From G965220305 sp965220305 (GTDB taxonomy: Bacteria; Chloroflexota; Dehalococcoidia; Lucifugimonadales; UBA3495), in contig OZ244817.1 in NCBI GenBank assembly GCA_965220305.1, forward strand, positions 1,240,001-1,304,000: DNA of 64,000 nucleotides, written 5' to 3'. Position numbers and translations under genes: made by a program. The notes below the pieces were generated by a model that was given only the letters and a program-made list of their open reading frames with translations, searched no databases and was not told the origin of the DNA. The stretch's first letter is position 1; each line of letters opens with the position of its first letter. This document shows positions 16,492 to 24,771 of this stretch, piece after piece.

Positions 16492-17016
16492 GCCGCCCAC
16501 CATCAATCCGCAACCTACCTCTGCATTCGGGGCCTCAAGACGGGGCTTCCTCACCTTCCTGGTAACACATCCGCAAGTTGGGCAAGCGTCTCCCTACAGG
16601 CCCCTTCTCCTTCTATGCCATCGCCGCCGCCCGCAAGGTTACTTGTCTCACCGGGCAGCGGCTCGGCCAGGGTCTTGGCAGAGGCCGCCTAAAGGGGCCT
16701 CTGCTTGGTACGTTGGTAAAGCCACCAACAACCCTTTGACACCCCCGGAGCGGGCCCAGGCAACTCCGACACGAACCCTCTTGGAGGCGGCGGCTTTCCC
16801 CAGAAACCGGGGCATCAGACCGAAACACTTCAGTAACAACTTGGCAATAGCAAATTTACACCCCAGTAACTCTTTGGAAACACCGGCCCATTATCTTGAT
16901 ATACATCGGCCAGCGGGCCCGGAGCCCACGGACTCTTAATGTTCAACTTCACAAGTTAGGGGTCCGGGCCCGCCCATCCCAGTAAGGGAACTCAACATAC
17001 GGAGGAGAAGAAAAGC
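16492..17016. other. intergenic leader region of urtA
   Basis: No gene. It contains the structured element at 16598-16700 (see that entry) and a long-range inverted repeat, gcgggcccgga (16913-16923) with tccgggcccgc (16963-16973), that would enclose 39 bases. The strong ribosome binding site cggaggagaag precedes urtA. Confidence 0.6.
16598..16700 (+). promoter_or_regulatory. structured element upstream of urtA (candidate cis-regulatory RNA), copy A
   Basis: A 103-base segment closed by the perfect 9-bp stem AGGCCCCTT (16598-16606) with AAGGGGCCT (16692-16700). The inside holds ccgcaaggttacttgtctca (16631-16650), then ggtcttggcagaggccgcct. The same inner blocks recur in order before urtB at 18540-18600. 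I do not recognise it as a known riboswitch class. Confidence 0.5.
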
Positions 17017-18324
17017 ATGAGCCGAACCAAATTAACCCATATCAGCGCGATACCCCGGTACTTAACCCTGGCCCTGGTTGCCGGGCTGACGCTGTTTCTG
17101 TTGGCCGCCTGCGGCAGCGAACCGGCAGCGCAACCTGTCAGCCAGCCAGCGGCGGCGGCCCAACCCGCGGCCCCGGCTGCGGATACCAGTTCGGAATCGG
17201 ACACCATCAAAGTGGGTGTTCTACATTCCCTCTCCGGCACTATGGCTATCAGCGAGACCGCCGTTAGGGACGCCGAGTTGTTGGCTATTGAAGAGATTAA
17301 CGCCGCCGGTGGCGTGATGGGCAAGCAGATAGAGGTCATCGTTGAAGACGGCGCGTCGGACTGGCCGACCTTCGCGGAAAAGGCCCGAAAGCTCCTGCAA
17401 AATGACGAAGTAGCCGTGGTCTTCGGCGGCTGGACCAGCGCCAGCCGAAAGGCAATGCTGCCGGTGTTTGAGGGCAACAATGGGTTGCTCTTCTATCCCG
17501 TCCAGTACGAGGGGTTGGAGACCTCCCCCAATATCTTCTACACCGGGGCCACCACCAACCAGCAGATAGTCCCAGCCGTGGAATACCTGTTGGCAGAGGG
17601 CAAGACCAAGTTCTACCTGCTGGGTTCTGATTACGTGTTCCCCCGCACCTCCAACCTGATTATCAACAAGCAGCTCGCTGCTGCGGGGCTTGAGAACGTG
17701 GGAGAGGAATACACTCCCCTGGGCCATACCGAGTACAGCACCGTAATCGCCAAGATTAAGTCCGCCGATCCGGACGTGGTCTTCAACACTCTCAACGGAG
17801 ACTCCAACGTGGCCTTCTTCAAGCAGTTGAAGGATGCCGGGATAACCTACGAGGACCTGCCCACGGTATCGGTAAGCGTGGCCGAAGAAGAGATTACCGG
17901 CATCGGGCCGGAGAACATCGCCGGGCACTTGGTCGCCTGGAACTATTTCCAGACCACCGAAACCCCCGAAAACGAGAAGTTCGTCTCGGCCTTCAAGGCC
18001 AAGTACGGGGATAACCGGGTGACCGACGACCCCATCGAGGCGGGTTACTTCGGCGTCTACCTGTGGTCGAAGGCAGTGGAGAAGGCCGGATCAACCGACG
18101 TGGCCGCTGTTAAGGAGGCCGCCAAGGGAATCGAGTTCGCCGCCCCCGGCGGAATGGTCACCATCCATTCCGATAACCAGCACGTTGCCAAGACGGTACG
18201 CATTGGCCGAGTCCGCGACGACGGCCAGGTTGCCGAGATTTGGAACTCCGGCGCGCCGGTGGTGCCGGACCCCTACCTGGACACTTACGAGTGGGCGGCG
18301 GGCCTGCGCGACCAGGTCCAATAA
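17017..18324 (+). CDS. urtA: urea ABC transporter, substrate-binding lipoprotein
   Basis: A 435-residue branched-chain-amino-acid-type periplasmic binding protein of the UrtA group. The N-terminus has a lipoprotein signal ending LFLLAAC with Cys at about residue 31, then an Ala/Pro/Gln linker. The mature part starts IKVGVLHSLSGTMAISE and contains FGGWTSASRKAMLP and YPVQYEGLE, both typical of urea and short-chain-amide binders (UrtA/FmdD). Placement before urtBCDE, glutamine synthetase and urease supports urea. A terminator hairpin follows the gene, which would set UrtA apart in amount from the membrane parts. Confidence 0.93.
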   Translation: MSRTKLTHISAIPRYLTLALVAGLTLFLLAACGSEPAAQPVSQPAAAAQPAAPAADTSSESDTIKVGVLHSLSGTMAISETAVRDAELLAIEEINAAGGVMGKQIEVIVEDGASDWPTFAEKARKLLQNDEVAVVFGGWTSASRKAMLPVFEGNNGLLFYPVQYEGLETSPNIFYTGATTNQQIVPAVEYLLAEGKTKFYLLGSDYVFPRTSNLIINKQLAAAGLENVGEEYTPLGHTEYSTVIAKIKSADPDVVFNTLNGDSNVAFFKQLKDAGITYEDLPTVSVSVAEEEITGIGPENIAGHLVAWNYFQTTETPENEKFVSAFKAKYGDNRVTDDPIEAGYFGVYLWSKAVEKAGSTDVAAVKEAAKGIEFAAPGGMVTIHSDNQHVAKTVRIGRVRDDGQVAEIWNSGAPVVPDPYLDTYEWAAGLRDQVQ

Positions 18325-18382
18325 ATCGAGCCCAAATAGGTTATACTCTATCCCCAGGGCTACGAGTCCTAGCAGACCTTTT

Positions 18383-18414
18383 GATGAAACCCGGCCACTT
18401 CACCGGGTTTCATC
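18383..18414 (+). terminator. hairpin terminator or attenuator after urtA
   Basis: gatgaaacccgg, 8-base loop ccacttca, ccgggtttcatc: a perfect 12-bp stem followed by tctattctt. It would lower transcription of urtB relative to urtA, a usual arrangement for binding-protein genes. Confidence 0.7.
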
Positions 18415-18516
18415 TCTATTCTTGGCATGGAGTCCTTATGCTTTCTTCCTTGAAAAAGGTGGGCGTAGCGTTCCTCGGTCACCGCCCCCTGAAGTCCCGA
18501 TTGAGGGCCGATTCCA

Positions 18517-18612
18517 GCCTTTATGCAATCCGGCCCGCTCCGCAAGGTTACTTGTCTCAACGGGGCAGGCCGGGGCAGGGGTCTTGGCTGAGGCCGCCTG
18601 AAGAGGCCGGGG
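18517..18612 (+). promoter_or_regulatory. structured element upstream of urtB (candidate cis-regulatory RNA), copy B
   Basis: Carries ccgcaaggttacttgtctca (18540-18559), then ggtcttggctgaggccgcctg, matching the element before urtA with small differences and preceded in both by ttYtatgcMatc. It ends about 40 bases before the urtB start. The function is unknown. Confidence 0.5.
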
Positions 18613-18654
18613 GATCGCTGCTGGGCGACTGCGCGGCGGGGGCCTAGTCTTCAG

Positions 18655-19551
18655 ATGGAAGTCTGGGCGCTCCAGCTATTCAACGGGCTGAGTCTCAGCT
18701 CCATCCTACTCCTGATAGCGCTGGGGCTGGCCCTATCCTTCGGGCTGATGAACGTCATCAATCTCGCCCACGGTGAGTTCATCATGATTGGGGCTTACAC
18801 CACCTTCGCCTTGCAGCGGGCCGCCGCGCATTTCACCGGGGACCCCTCCCCCGAGGTAACTTTTCTAATCGCTATTCCCCTGTCTTTTTTGGTTGCAGGC
18901 GGCGTGGGACTGTTGGTGGAAAATACGCTAATCCGCTTCCTCTACCGGCGACCCCTGGACACCCTGCTGGCAACCTGGGGCGTGGGACTATTCCTGCAAC
19001 AGCTAGCCAGGTCCATATTTGGCGCTCCCAACGTGCAGGTAGTGGCCCCGTCGTGGATGAATGGGGCCATAACCGTTGCCGAGGACCTGGTGTTGCCCAT
19101 TAAGCGAATCTTCATCATCGGGCTGGTGCTGGCCTGCATCGCTGGGATCTACTGGTATATGTACCGTTCCACCGAGGGCCGGAGGATGCGGGCGGTAATG
19201 CAGAACCGGGACATGGCCGCCAGCCTGGGGGTGTCCACGCGGCGGGTGGACAGTTTCACCTTCGCCCTTGGCTCGGGGCTAGCTGGGATAGCCGGTTGCG
19301 CCCTCACCCTAATCGGCCCCATCGGCCCGTCCCTCGGCACTTTTTACATCGTAGACGCATTTATCGTTGTAATATTGGGTGGGCTGGGACAGATTCCTGG
19401 GACCATCATGGCGGCAATTATTATCGGAATGTTGAACACGGTGTTTGAATTCGGGACCACCGCGGTGGTGGGCAAGGTACTGGTCTTTGCCATGGTCATA
19501 CTTTTCCTACAGTGGAAACCCGCCGGCCTCATGCGGGTCAAGGGCAGGTAG
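18655..19551 (+). CDS. urtB: urea ABC transporter permease
   Basis: A 298-residue LivH-type inner-membrane permease. It begins with MEVWALQLFNGLSLSSILLL and carries NVINLAHGEFIMIGAY near residue 33, the hallmark of LivH/UrtB permeases, and GGLGQIPGTIMAA near 243 in the cytoplasmic coupling region. About eight hydrophobic segments are visible. With UrtC it forms the membrane channel energised by UrtD and UrtE. The start lacks a strong ribosome binding site (gcgggggcc), perhaps because of the structured element just before it. Confidence 0.92.
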   Translation: MEVWALQLFNGLSLSSILLLIALGLALSFGLMNVINLAHGEFIMIGAYTTFALQRAAAHFTGDPSPEVTFLIAIPLSFLVAGGVGLLVENTLIRFLYRRPLDTLLATWGVGLFLQQLARSIFGAPNVQVVAPSWMNGAITVAEDLVLPIKRIFIIGLVLACIAGIYWYMYRSTEGRRMRAVMQNRDMAASLGVSTRRVDSFTFALGSGLAGIAGCALTLIGPIGPSLGTFYIVDAFIVVILGGLGQIPGTIMAAIIIGMLNTVFEFGTTAVVGKVLVFAMVILFLQWKPAGLMRVKGR

Positions 19552-19560
19552 GCAATCGGC

Positions 19561-20703
19561 GTGGCAGCTAAAAACTACATCAGCAGCGCCGCCCGGATTG
19601 CGGACTTACCGGCCTACTTCAACGGACGGCTGGGCGTCTGGCTCCCTCCCTTCATCATGCTGTTGGTGTTGCTGCTGGCCCCGATGCTGCTGTCCGACTT
19701 TCGGATTGCCCTTCTGGGGAAGTTCCTCACCTTCGCCATCCTGGCCCTGGCCCTGAACCTGGTTTGGGGCTACGGCGGTATGCTCAGCCTGGGGCACGGC
19801 GTGTTCTTCGGGCTGGGCGGCTATGCCATGGCGATGTTCCTGAAGCTGGAATCGGCCAAGGGCAAGCTGCCCGACTTCATGTTTTGGAGCGGCCTTGAAG
19901 AACTGCCCTTCTTTTGGGCCCCCTTCAAGTACGCCTGGTTCGCCCTGCCCATGACCTTCATAATTCCCGCAGCCCTGGCGGGCGCATTGGGCTACCTGGT
20001 GTTCCGCAGCCGAATTACCGGCGTCTATTTCGCCCTGATAACCCAGGCCCTGGCCCTGATTGTCAGCATACTCTTCATTGGTCAGCAACCCTACACCGGC
20101 GGCACCAACGGAATAACCAACTACGCAACCATCTTCGGATACCCGTTGAACAGCCCCCCGGTGCAGTTGACCCTCTACTACGCCAGCGTGGCGGTGTTGG
20201 TTGCCGTATACTTGCTGTGCCACTGGATAATCTCCTCCCGTTTTGGACGACTTTTGATAGCTATGCGGGACGATGAGAACCGGGTCCGCTTCTCCGGCTA
20301 TGACCCGGCCATTATGAAAACGTTGACCTTCTGCCTTTCGGCGGGGATCGCTGGGGTCGCGGGGGCACTGTTCGCCCCCCAGGTGGGAATCATTTCCCCC
20401 TCCATGATGGGCATCGTACCCTCCATCGAAGTCGCCATCTGGGTGGCCGTTGGAGGCCGGGGCGACCTGATGGGAGCTGTTCTAGGGGCCATAGTGGTCA
20501 ACGGGGCCAAGAGCGGCCTGAGCGAGTCCTTCCCGGCCATCTGGCAGTATTTCCTGGGGGCGCTGTTCATCGGGGCGGTGCTGGTGTTCCCGGCGGGAAT
20601 AATGGGGCTACTCCGGCGGGAAGCGTGGCGACGGCCCGGGTGGTGGCCGCCGAATCGGGCGCTGGGGGCGCTGCGGGAACTCATTGCAGGAGTCAAACGA
20701 TGA
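19561..20703 (+). CDS. urtC: urea ABC transporter permease
   Basis: A 380-residue LivM-type permease. GYGGMLSLGHGVFFGLGGYAM near residue 70 (given here only as its family signature SLGHGVFFGLG) and GGRGDLMGAVLGA near 299 identify it. About nine to ten membrane segments are present; the N-terminus is slightly longer than in LivM, as is normal for UrtC. The start is a GTG ten bases after urtB. Its stop overlaps the urtD start (ATGA), so the two are translationally coupled. Confidence 0.92.
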   Translation: MAAKNYISSAARIADLPAYFNGRLGVWLPPFIMLLVLLLAPMLLSDFRIALLGKFLTFAILALALNLVWGYGGMLSLGHGVFFGLGGYAMAMFLKLESAKGKLPDFMFWSGLEELPFFWAPFKYAWFALPMTFIIPAALAGALGYLVFRSRITGVYFALITQALALIVSILFIGQQPYTGGTNGITNYATIFGYPLNSPPVQLTLYYASVAVLVAVYLLCHWIISSRFGRLLIAMRDDENRVRFSGYDPAIMKTLTFCLSAGIAGVAGALFAPQVGIISPSMMGIVPSIEVAIWVAVGGRGDLMGAVLGAIVVNGAKSGLSESFPAIWQYFLGALFIGAVLVFPAGIMGLLRREAWRRPGWWPPNRALGALRELIAGVKR

Positions 20704-21584
20704 ACGGAAATAACCCTGCCGACCAGATCGGCGGCAGCGAGTCGAACTTGGCGGCTGGCGGAAAGGAATCCATCCTCTCCGTAGAGGCGTTGACGGTCAG
20801 CTTTGACGGGTTCACCGTGCTGAACGAGCTTGACTTCAGCATGGGCTACGGGGAGATGCGGTTCCTCATCGGCCCCAACGGAGCGGGAAAGACCACCCTG
20901 ATTGATGTTATCACCGGAAAGTCCAAGCCAGACCGGGGAAAAGTTACTTTCGATGGTAATATAGACTTAACCCGACGCCAGGAGCACGAGCTTGTCCGCC
21001 TGGGCGTGGGACGAAAGTTTCAGACGCCGGCAGTCTTTTCGAGCCTGACGGTGTTCGAGAACCTGGAAGTAACCCTGGGATTCCGCTCCCGCATCGCCGG
21101 CCTGTTCGGTAGAGCGCCCCGCCCGGACAGCGAGCGCATCAACGCCACCCTGGAACAGGTGGGCCTCGCCGGTAGGGCCAATCACACGGCAGGAGCCCTT
21201 TCCCACGGGGAAAAACAGTGGCTGGAAATCGGCATGTTGCTGGTCCAGGAACCCAAGTTGCTCCTGCTGGACGAGCCGGTGGCGGGAATGACCCGTCGGG
21301 AACGGGAACGTACCGGCGAATTGCTCCAGGACATCGGCAGCGACCGCTCGGTGCTGGTGGTGGAACACGACATGGAGTTTGTCCGTCAGTTTGCCCGCAA
21401 GGTGACGGTGCTCCACCTGGGCAAGGTGTTAAGCGAAGGCAATATGGAAACAGTGCAGCAAGACCCGGAAGTAATTCGGGCTTACCTGGGGCACGGCAAG
21501 CCCCGAGCAACGGAGGGGGAAGCGTCGACCAGCGGCGTCACCTCGGGCGGGCGTCGCTTGGCCGCCATCCGAACACCCAACTAG
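20700..21584 (+). CDS. urtD: urea ABC transporter ATP-binding protein
   Basis: A 294-residue LivG-type ABC ATPase. Walker A is GPNGAGKTT near residue 59, the signature is LSHGEKQWLEIG near 165 (SHGEKQ is typical of UrtD), and Walker B is LLLLDEPVAGM near 187, with the H-loop in VVEHDMEFV near 220. I start it at the ATG at 20700, which overlaps the urtC stop, and not at the upstream in-frame extension. The N-terminal 25 residues and the C-terminal 30 lie outside the ABC domain and look unstructured. Confidence 0.93.
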   Translation: MNGNNPADQIGGSESNLAAGGKESILSVEALTVSFDGFTVLNELDFSMGYGEMRFLIGPNGAGKTTLIDVITGKSKPDRGKVTFDGNIDLTRRQEHELVRLGVGRKFQTPAVFSSLTVFENLEVTLGFRSRIAGLFGRAPRPDSERINATLEQVGLAGRANHTAGALSHGEKQWLEIGMLLVQEPKLLLLDEPVAGMTRRERERTGELLQDIGSDRSVLVVEHDMEFVRQFARKVTVLHLGKVLSEGNMETVQQDPEVIRAYLGHGKPRATEGEASTSGVTSGGRRLAAIRTPN

Positions 21585-21635
21585 CAAGAGTTCCCAGGGG
21601 TTGATGGCCCCGGTCGGGCCATCCTTATAGCTTCT

Positions 21636-22355
21636 ATGCTACAGAATGATTTAGTCCTGAATATTGATGAACTGTCCGTCGGCTACGGCCAGAGCTTGGT
21701 GCTGTCCCAAGTGGGCCTGGAGGTAGCCCAGGGCCAGGTGGTATGCCTGATGGGCCGCAACGGAGTGGGCAAGACCACCCTGTTGAAGGCTATCATGGGA
21801 TTGCTGCGCCCCCGCTCGGGCCGGGTACAATTCGCCGGACATGACGTCACCCGTTGGCCCCCCCACCGGCGGGCCAAGGTGGGCATCGGCTACGTTCCCC
21901 AAGGCCGGGAAATCTTTCCTTACCTGTCCGTCCACGAAAACCTGCTGATGGGATTGGAAGCCTTCCCTCCCAAGCAACGCAAGCCCGAGGCGGCGGAGAG
22001 GATGTATACCCTGTTTCCGGCCCTGAAGATTAACCCGAACAAGGCGGCGGGCACCCTCAGCGGCGGCCAGCAGCAGCAACTGGCCCTAGCCCGTTCCCTC
22101 ATCCGCGAGCCCAAGCTACTGCTCCTGGATGAACCCACCGAGGGGATTCAACCATCCATCGTGCAGGAAATCGAGGAGTTGTTGCAGAGACTACGGGACC
22201 AGCAGGAGACGACCATCCTGCTGGTGGAGCAATTCTTGGACTTCGCCCTGGGAGTGGCCGACTACTGCTACGTTATGGAGAAGGGCGCCATAGTATTGGA
22301 GGGAACGGCCCGGGACCTGGACCATAACCTGGTACGAGAATACGTCGCAGTGTAG
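21636..22355 (+). CDS. urtE: urea ABC transporter ATP-binding protein
   Basis: A 239-residue LivF-type ABC ATPase, second motor subunit of the urea transporter. Walker A GRNGVGKTT is near residue 42, the signature LSGGQQQQLALARSL near 143 and Walker B LLLLDEPTEGIQP near 162. GYVPQGREIFPYLSV near 88 is the LivF/UrtE pattern. The order urtABCDE is complete and co-linear. The next gene, a glutamine synthetase, starts 35 bases later. Confidence 0.93.
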   Translation: MLQNDLVLNIDELSVGYGQSLVLSQVGLEVAQGQVVCLMGRNGVGKTTLLKAIMGLLRPRSGRVQFAGHDVTRWPPHRRAKVGIGYVPQGREIFPYLSVHENLLMGLEAFPPKQRKPEAAERMYTLFPALKINPNKAAGTLSGGQQQQLALARSLIREPKLLLLDEPTEGIQPSIVQEIEELLQRLRDQQETTILLVEQFLDFALGVADYCYVMEKGAIVLEGTARDLDHNLVREYVAV

Positions 22356-22390
22356 ACTGCGGCCCAACGTGATACATTTAGGGGGTTATC

Positions 22391-23728
22391 ATGGCTAGCG
22401 AAGGGACGGCGGAAAGAAACTACGTGCTACAGACCGCGCGGGAAAATGACGTCAAGTTCGTGCGACTGTGGTTCACCGACATTCTGGGCAACCTCAAGGG
22501 CTTCGCCATCAATGTCGACGACTTGGAGGATGCCATTGACCAGGGAGTAGGCTTCGACGGCGCTGCAATCGACGGCTACGCCCGGGTCCACGAGAGCGAC
22601 ATGCGGGCTTTCCCCGACCCCAGCACTTTCAGCCTGCTGCCCTGGCGCCCCCGGCAAAATGCCGTTGCCCGAATGTTCTGCAACGTCCGCAGGCCCCGGG
22701 GCCAACCCTTCGTCGGCGACCCCCGGTATGTGCTCAAGCGCAACCTGGAGCGGCTGACCGAACTGGGCTACACCTATTACGTCGGCACCGAGTTGGAATT
22801 CTTCTACCTGAAGGACTCCCAGAGCCCCAAGCTATTGGACCACAACGGCTACTTTGACCAGTTGTCCAGCTACCCGGCCAGCGACCTACGGCGCGACACG
22901 GTGCTGAATCTGGCGGAGATGGGCATTCCGGTCAAGTACTCGCACCACGAGGGCGCGCCCAGCCAACACGAGATCGACCTGGAATATACCGACGCCCTCA
23001 CCATGGCCGACAACCTGATGACGGCCAAGCTGGTTATCAAGGAGTTGGCCCAACTCCGGGACGTGTACGCCACCTTCATGCCCAAGCCCATATCAGGCAT
23101 CAACGGCTCGGGAATGCACCTGCACCAGTCCCTGTTCCGCGACGGCAGCAACGCCTTCTACGACCACGACGACGAACACTACCTTTCCATGATTGGCAAG
23201 CAGTTCATCGCCGGACTCATCGCCCACGCGCCGGAAATTACCGTGGTGACCAACCAGTGGGTCAACTCCTACAAACGTCTGGTACCCGGCTACGAAGCCC
23301 CGGTGTACATTTCCTGGACCCAGGTGAACCGCTCCGACCTCATCCGGGTCCCCTCCTACAAACCCGGTTTTGAAAGCTCCATCAGGGTGGAATACCGGGT
23401 GCCCGACCCGGCCTGCAACCCTTACCTGGCCCTCAGCGCCATGCTGGCGGCGGGTCTGAGGGGAATCCAGGAAGGGTACGAAGTGCCCTCCCCGGTGGTG
23501 GGCAACGTTCTGGAAATGACTCCCCAACGACGCCAGTCCCTGGGAATCAGGTCCCTGCCCGCCAGCCTGGGCGAAGCTATAACCCTGGCCGAGAACAGCG
23601 AGTTGTTGCACGAGGCCCTGGGCGACCATGTGTTTACCAGCTTAATCCAAAACAAGAAAATGGAATGGGAAGAGTACCGGTCTACGGTGACCGACTACGA
23701 AGTCTCCCGCTACCTGCCGGCGCTGTAG
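22391..23728 (+). CDS. glnA: glutamine synthetase, type I
   Basis: A 445-residue GSI enzyme that joins ammonia to glutamate with ATP. Signatures: VKFVRLWFTDILGNLKGFAI-type start (beta-grasp domain), GTELEFFYL near residue 130, INGSGMHLHQSLF near 236 and VNSYKRLVPGYEAPVYISW region near 293 (key NSYKRL). The short length, without the adenylylation loop being obvious, suggests GSI-alpha. It lies between the urea transporter and urease, so it probably takes up the ammonia released. It could also be a related gamma-glutamyl ligase, but the substrate motifs are intact. Confidence 0.92.
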   Translation: MASEGTAERNYVLQTARENDVKFVRLWFTDILGNLKGFAINVDDLEDAIDQGVGFDGAAIDGYARVHESDMRAFPDPSTFSLLPWRPRQNAVARMFCNVRRPRGQPFVGDPRYVLKRNLERLTELGYTYYVGTELEFFYLKDSQSPKLLDHNGYFDQLSSYPASDLRRDTVLNLAEMGIPVKYSHHEGAPSQHEIDLEYTDALTMADNLMTAKLVIKELAQLRDVYATFMPKPISGINGSGMHLHQSLFRDGSNAFYDHDDEHYLSMIGKQFIAGLIAHAPEITVVTNQWVNSYKRLVPGYEAPVYISWTQVNRSDLIRVPSYKPGFESSIRVEYRVPDPACNPYLALSAMLAAGLRGIQEGYEVPSPVVGNVLEMTPQRRQSLGIRSLPASLGEAITLAENSELLHEALGDHVFTSLIQNKKMEWEEYRSTVTDYEVSRYLPAL

Positions 23729-23829
23729 CCCTGCTCCATGCCGGTAGGAAGGGCCCGGACAACCAATGGCGTCGGCCCGGATGGGCGCGATTGCCGAGTT
23801 ACCATTAACCGCCCCAGAGGGTTAGTCCT

Positions 23830-24132
23830 ATGATGCTCACTCCCCGGGAAACCGAGAAACTCCTGGTCTACGTGGCCGCGGACCTGGCCCGCAAACGCCA
23901 GGGGCGTGGCCTCAAGCTTAACGTTCCCGAATCGGTAGCCCTGATTACCGAGGCCATCCTGGAGGCAGCCCGGGACGGCAAACGCGTCGCCGAGGTAATG
24001 GACCTGGGCCGCCAGGTGCTGACCCGTGAAGAGGTCATGGAAGGTGTGCCCGAGCTGGTGGAACTGGTGCAGGTGGAAGCCACCTTCCCGGATGGCACCA
24101 AGCTGGTATCCTGCCACGACCCCATAACCTAA
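23830..24132 (+). CDS. ureA: urease gamma subunit
   Basis: A complete 100-residue UreA: MMLTPRETEKLLVYVAADLA, ESVALITEAILEAARDG near residue 37, and the C-terminal PDGTKLVSCHDPI. It is the smallest urease subunit and carries no active-site residues. Its stop codon TAA (24130-24132) is formed partly by the insertion element: removal of the element at the shared TA would leave TAG, so the protein is unchanged by the insertion. UreB now starts 3.03 kb further on. Confidence 0.95.
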   Translation: MMLTPRETEKLLVYVAADLARKRQGRGLKLNVPESVALITEAILEAARDGKRVAEVMDLGRQVLTREEVMEGVPELVELVQVEATFPDGTKLVSCHDPIT

Positions 24133-24221
24133 ACCAAAGCCAAGGTGAAATGCGCAGGGTTATGCGGTAAATTTGCGGAGGAATTGGGTTAGCCCGTTAT
24201 GGGGTCAGGGCGGGGCTGGTG

Positions 24222-24700
24222 ATGAGTGTGAGGCAGATGGACGCTAGGGATGTACACCGGCGGCTTATTCTAGCGCCGACACCCCGGGAGCGGGAACGAT
24301 GGCACGCCATCTGGCTGCTGGCCCAAGGATGGACCGCTTCGGGTACGGCGCAGGCCCTGGGACGAGATCCGCACACCATCGGACGATGGGCCGCCGCCTT
24401 TGGCGAGGGCGGGTCTGACGCCTTGATTTTCGAGCAGTCTGGGGGTTCCCCCCCGCCCTCGGCGAGGCGCAGCAGGCGGAGTTGAAGGCAGCGGTTGCCT
24501 GAACTATCTGCATCGGTTGGGGTTCGTCCTGAAGCGTCCCAAGAAGCGATTGGTCAAGGCCGACAAGAGGAAGCGGGAGTCCTTCGTGGCGGAGTACGCC
24601 GCCCTGACGGAGGAGGCGCGGCGGTCCGGGGCCAGGATTTTCTTCGCCGACGAGGCTCATCTTTGGGACTCCCGTCCTGTGTGGGCGTCGCCTTTATTTT
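24222..24700 (+). pseudogene. IS630-family transposase remnant
   Basis: The N-terminal winged-helix part is readable (MSVRQMDARDVHRRL, then HAIWLLAQGWTASGTAQALG and TIGRWAAAFGEGG). After a run of seven C (24448-24454) the frame shifts by one base and continues ALGEAQQAELKAAV. A segment is then missing before CLNYLHRLGFVLKRPKKRL, which leads into the DDE domain up to FFADEAHL. The rest of the catalytic domain, including the later acidic residues, is gone. It cannot encode an active transposase. Confidence 0.85.
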
Positions 24701-24771
24701 TGCCAACGGCTTACAAGACGAAGAATGCCAGACCGGGCGTTCCTTCGGGACGGGTTGATAAGGAGTTGTTC

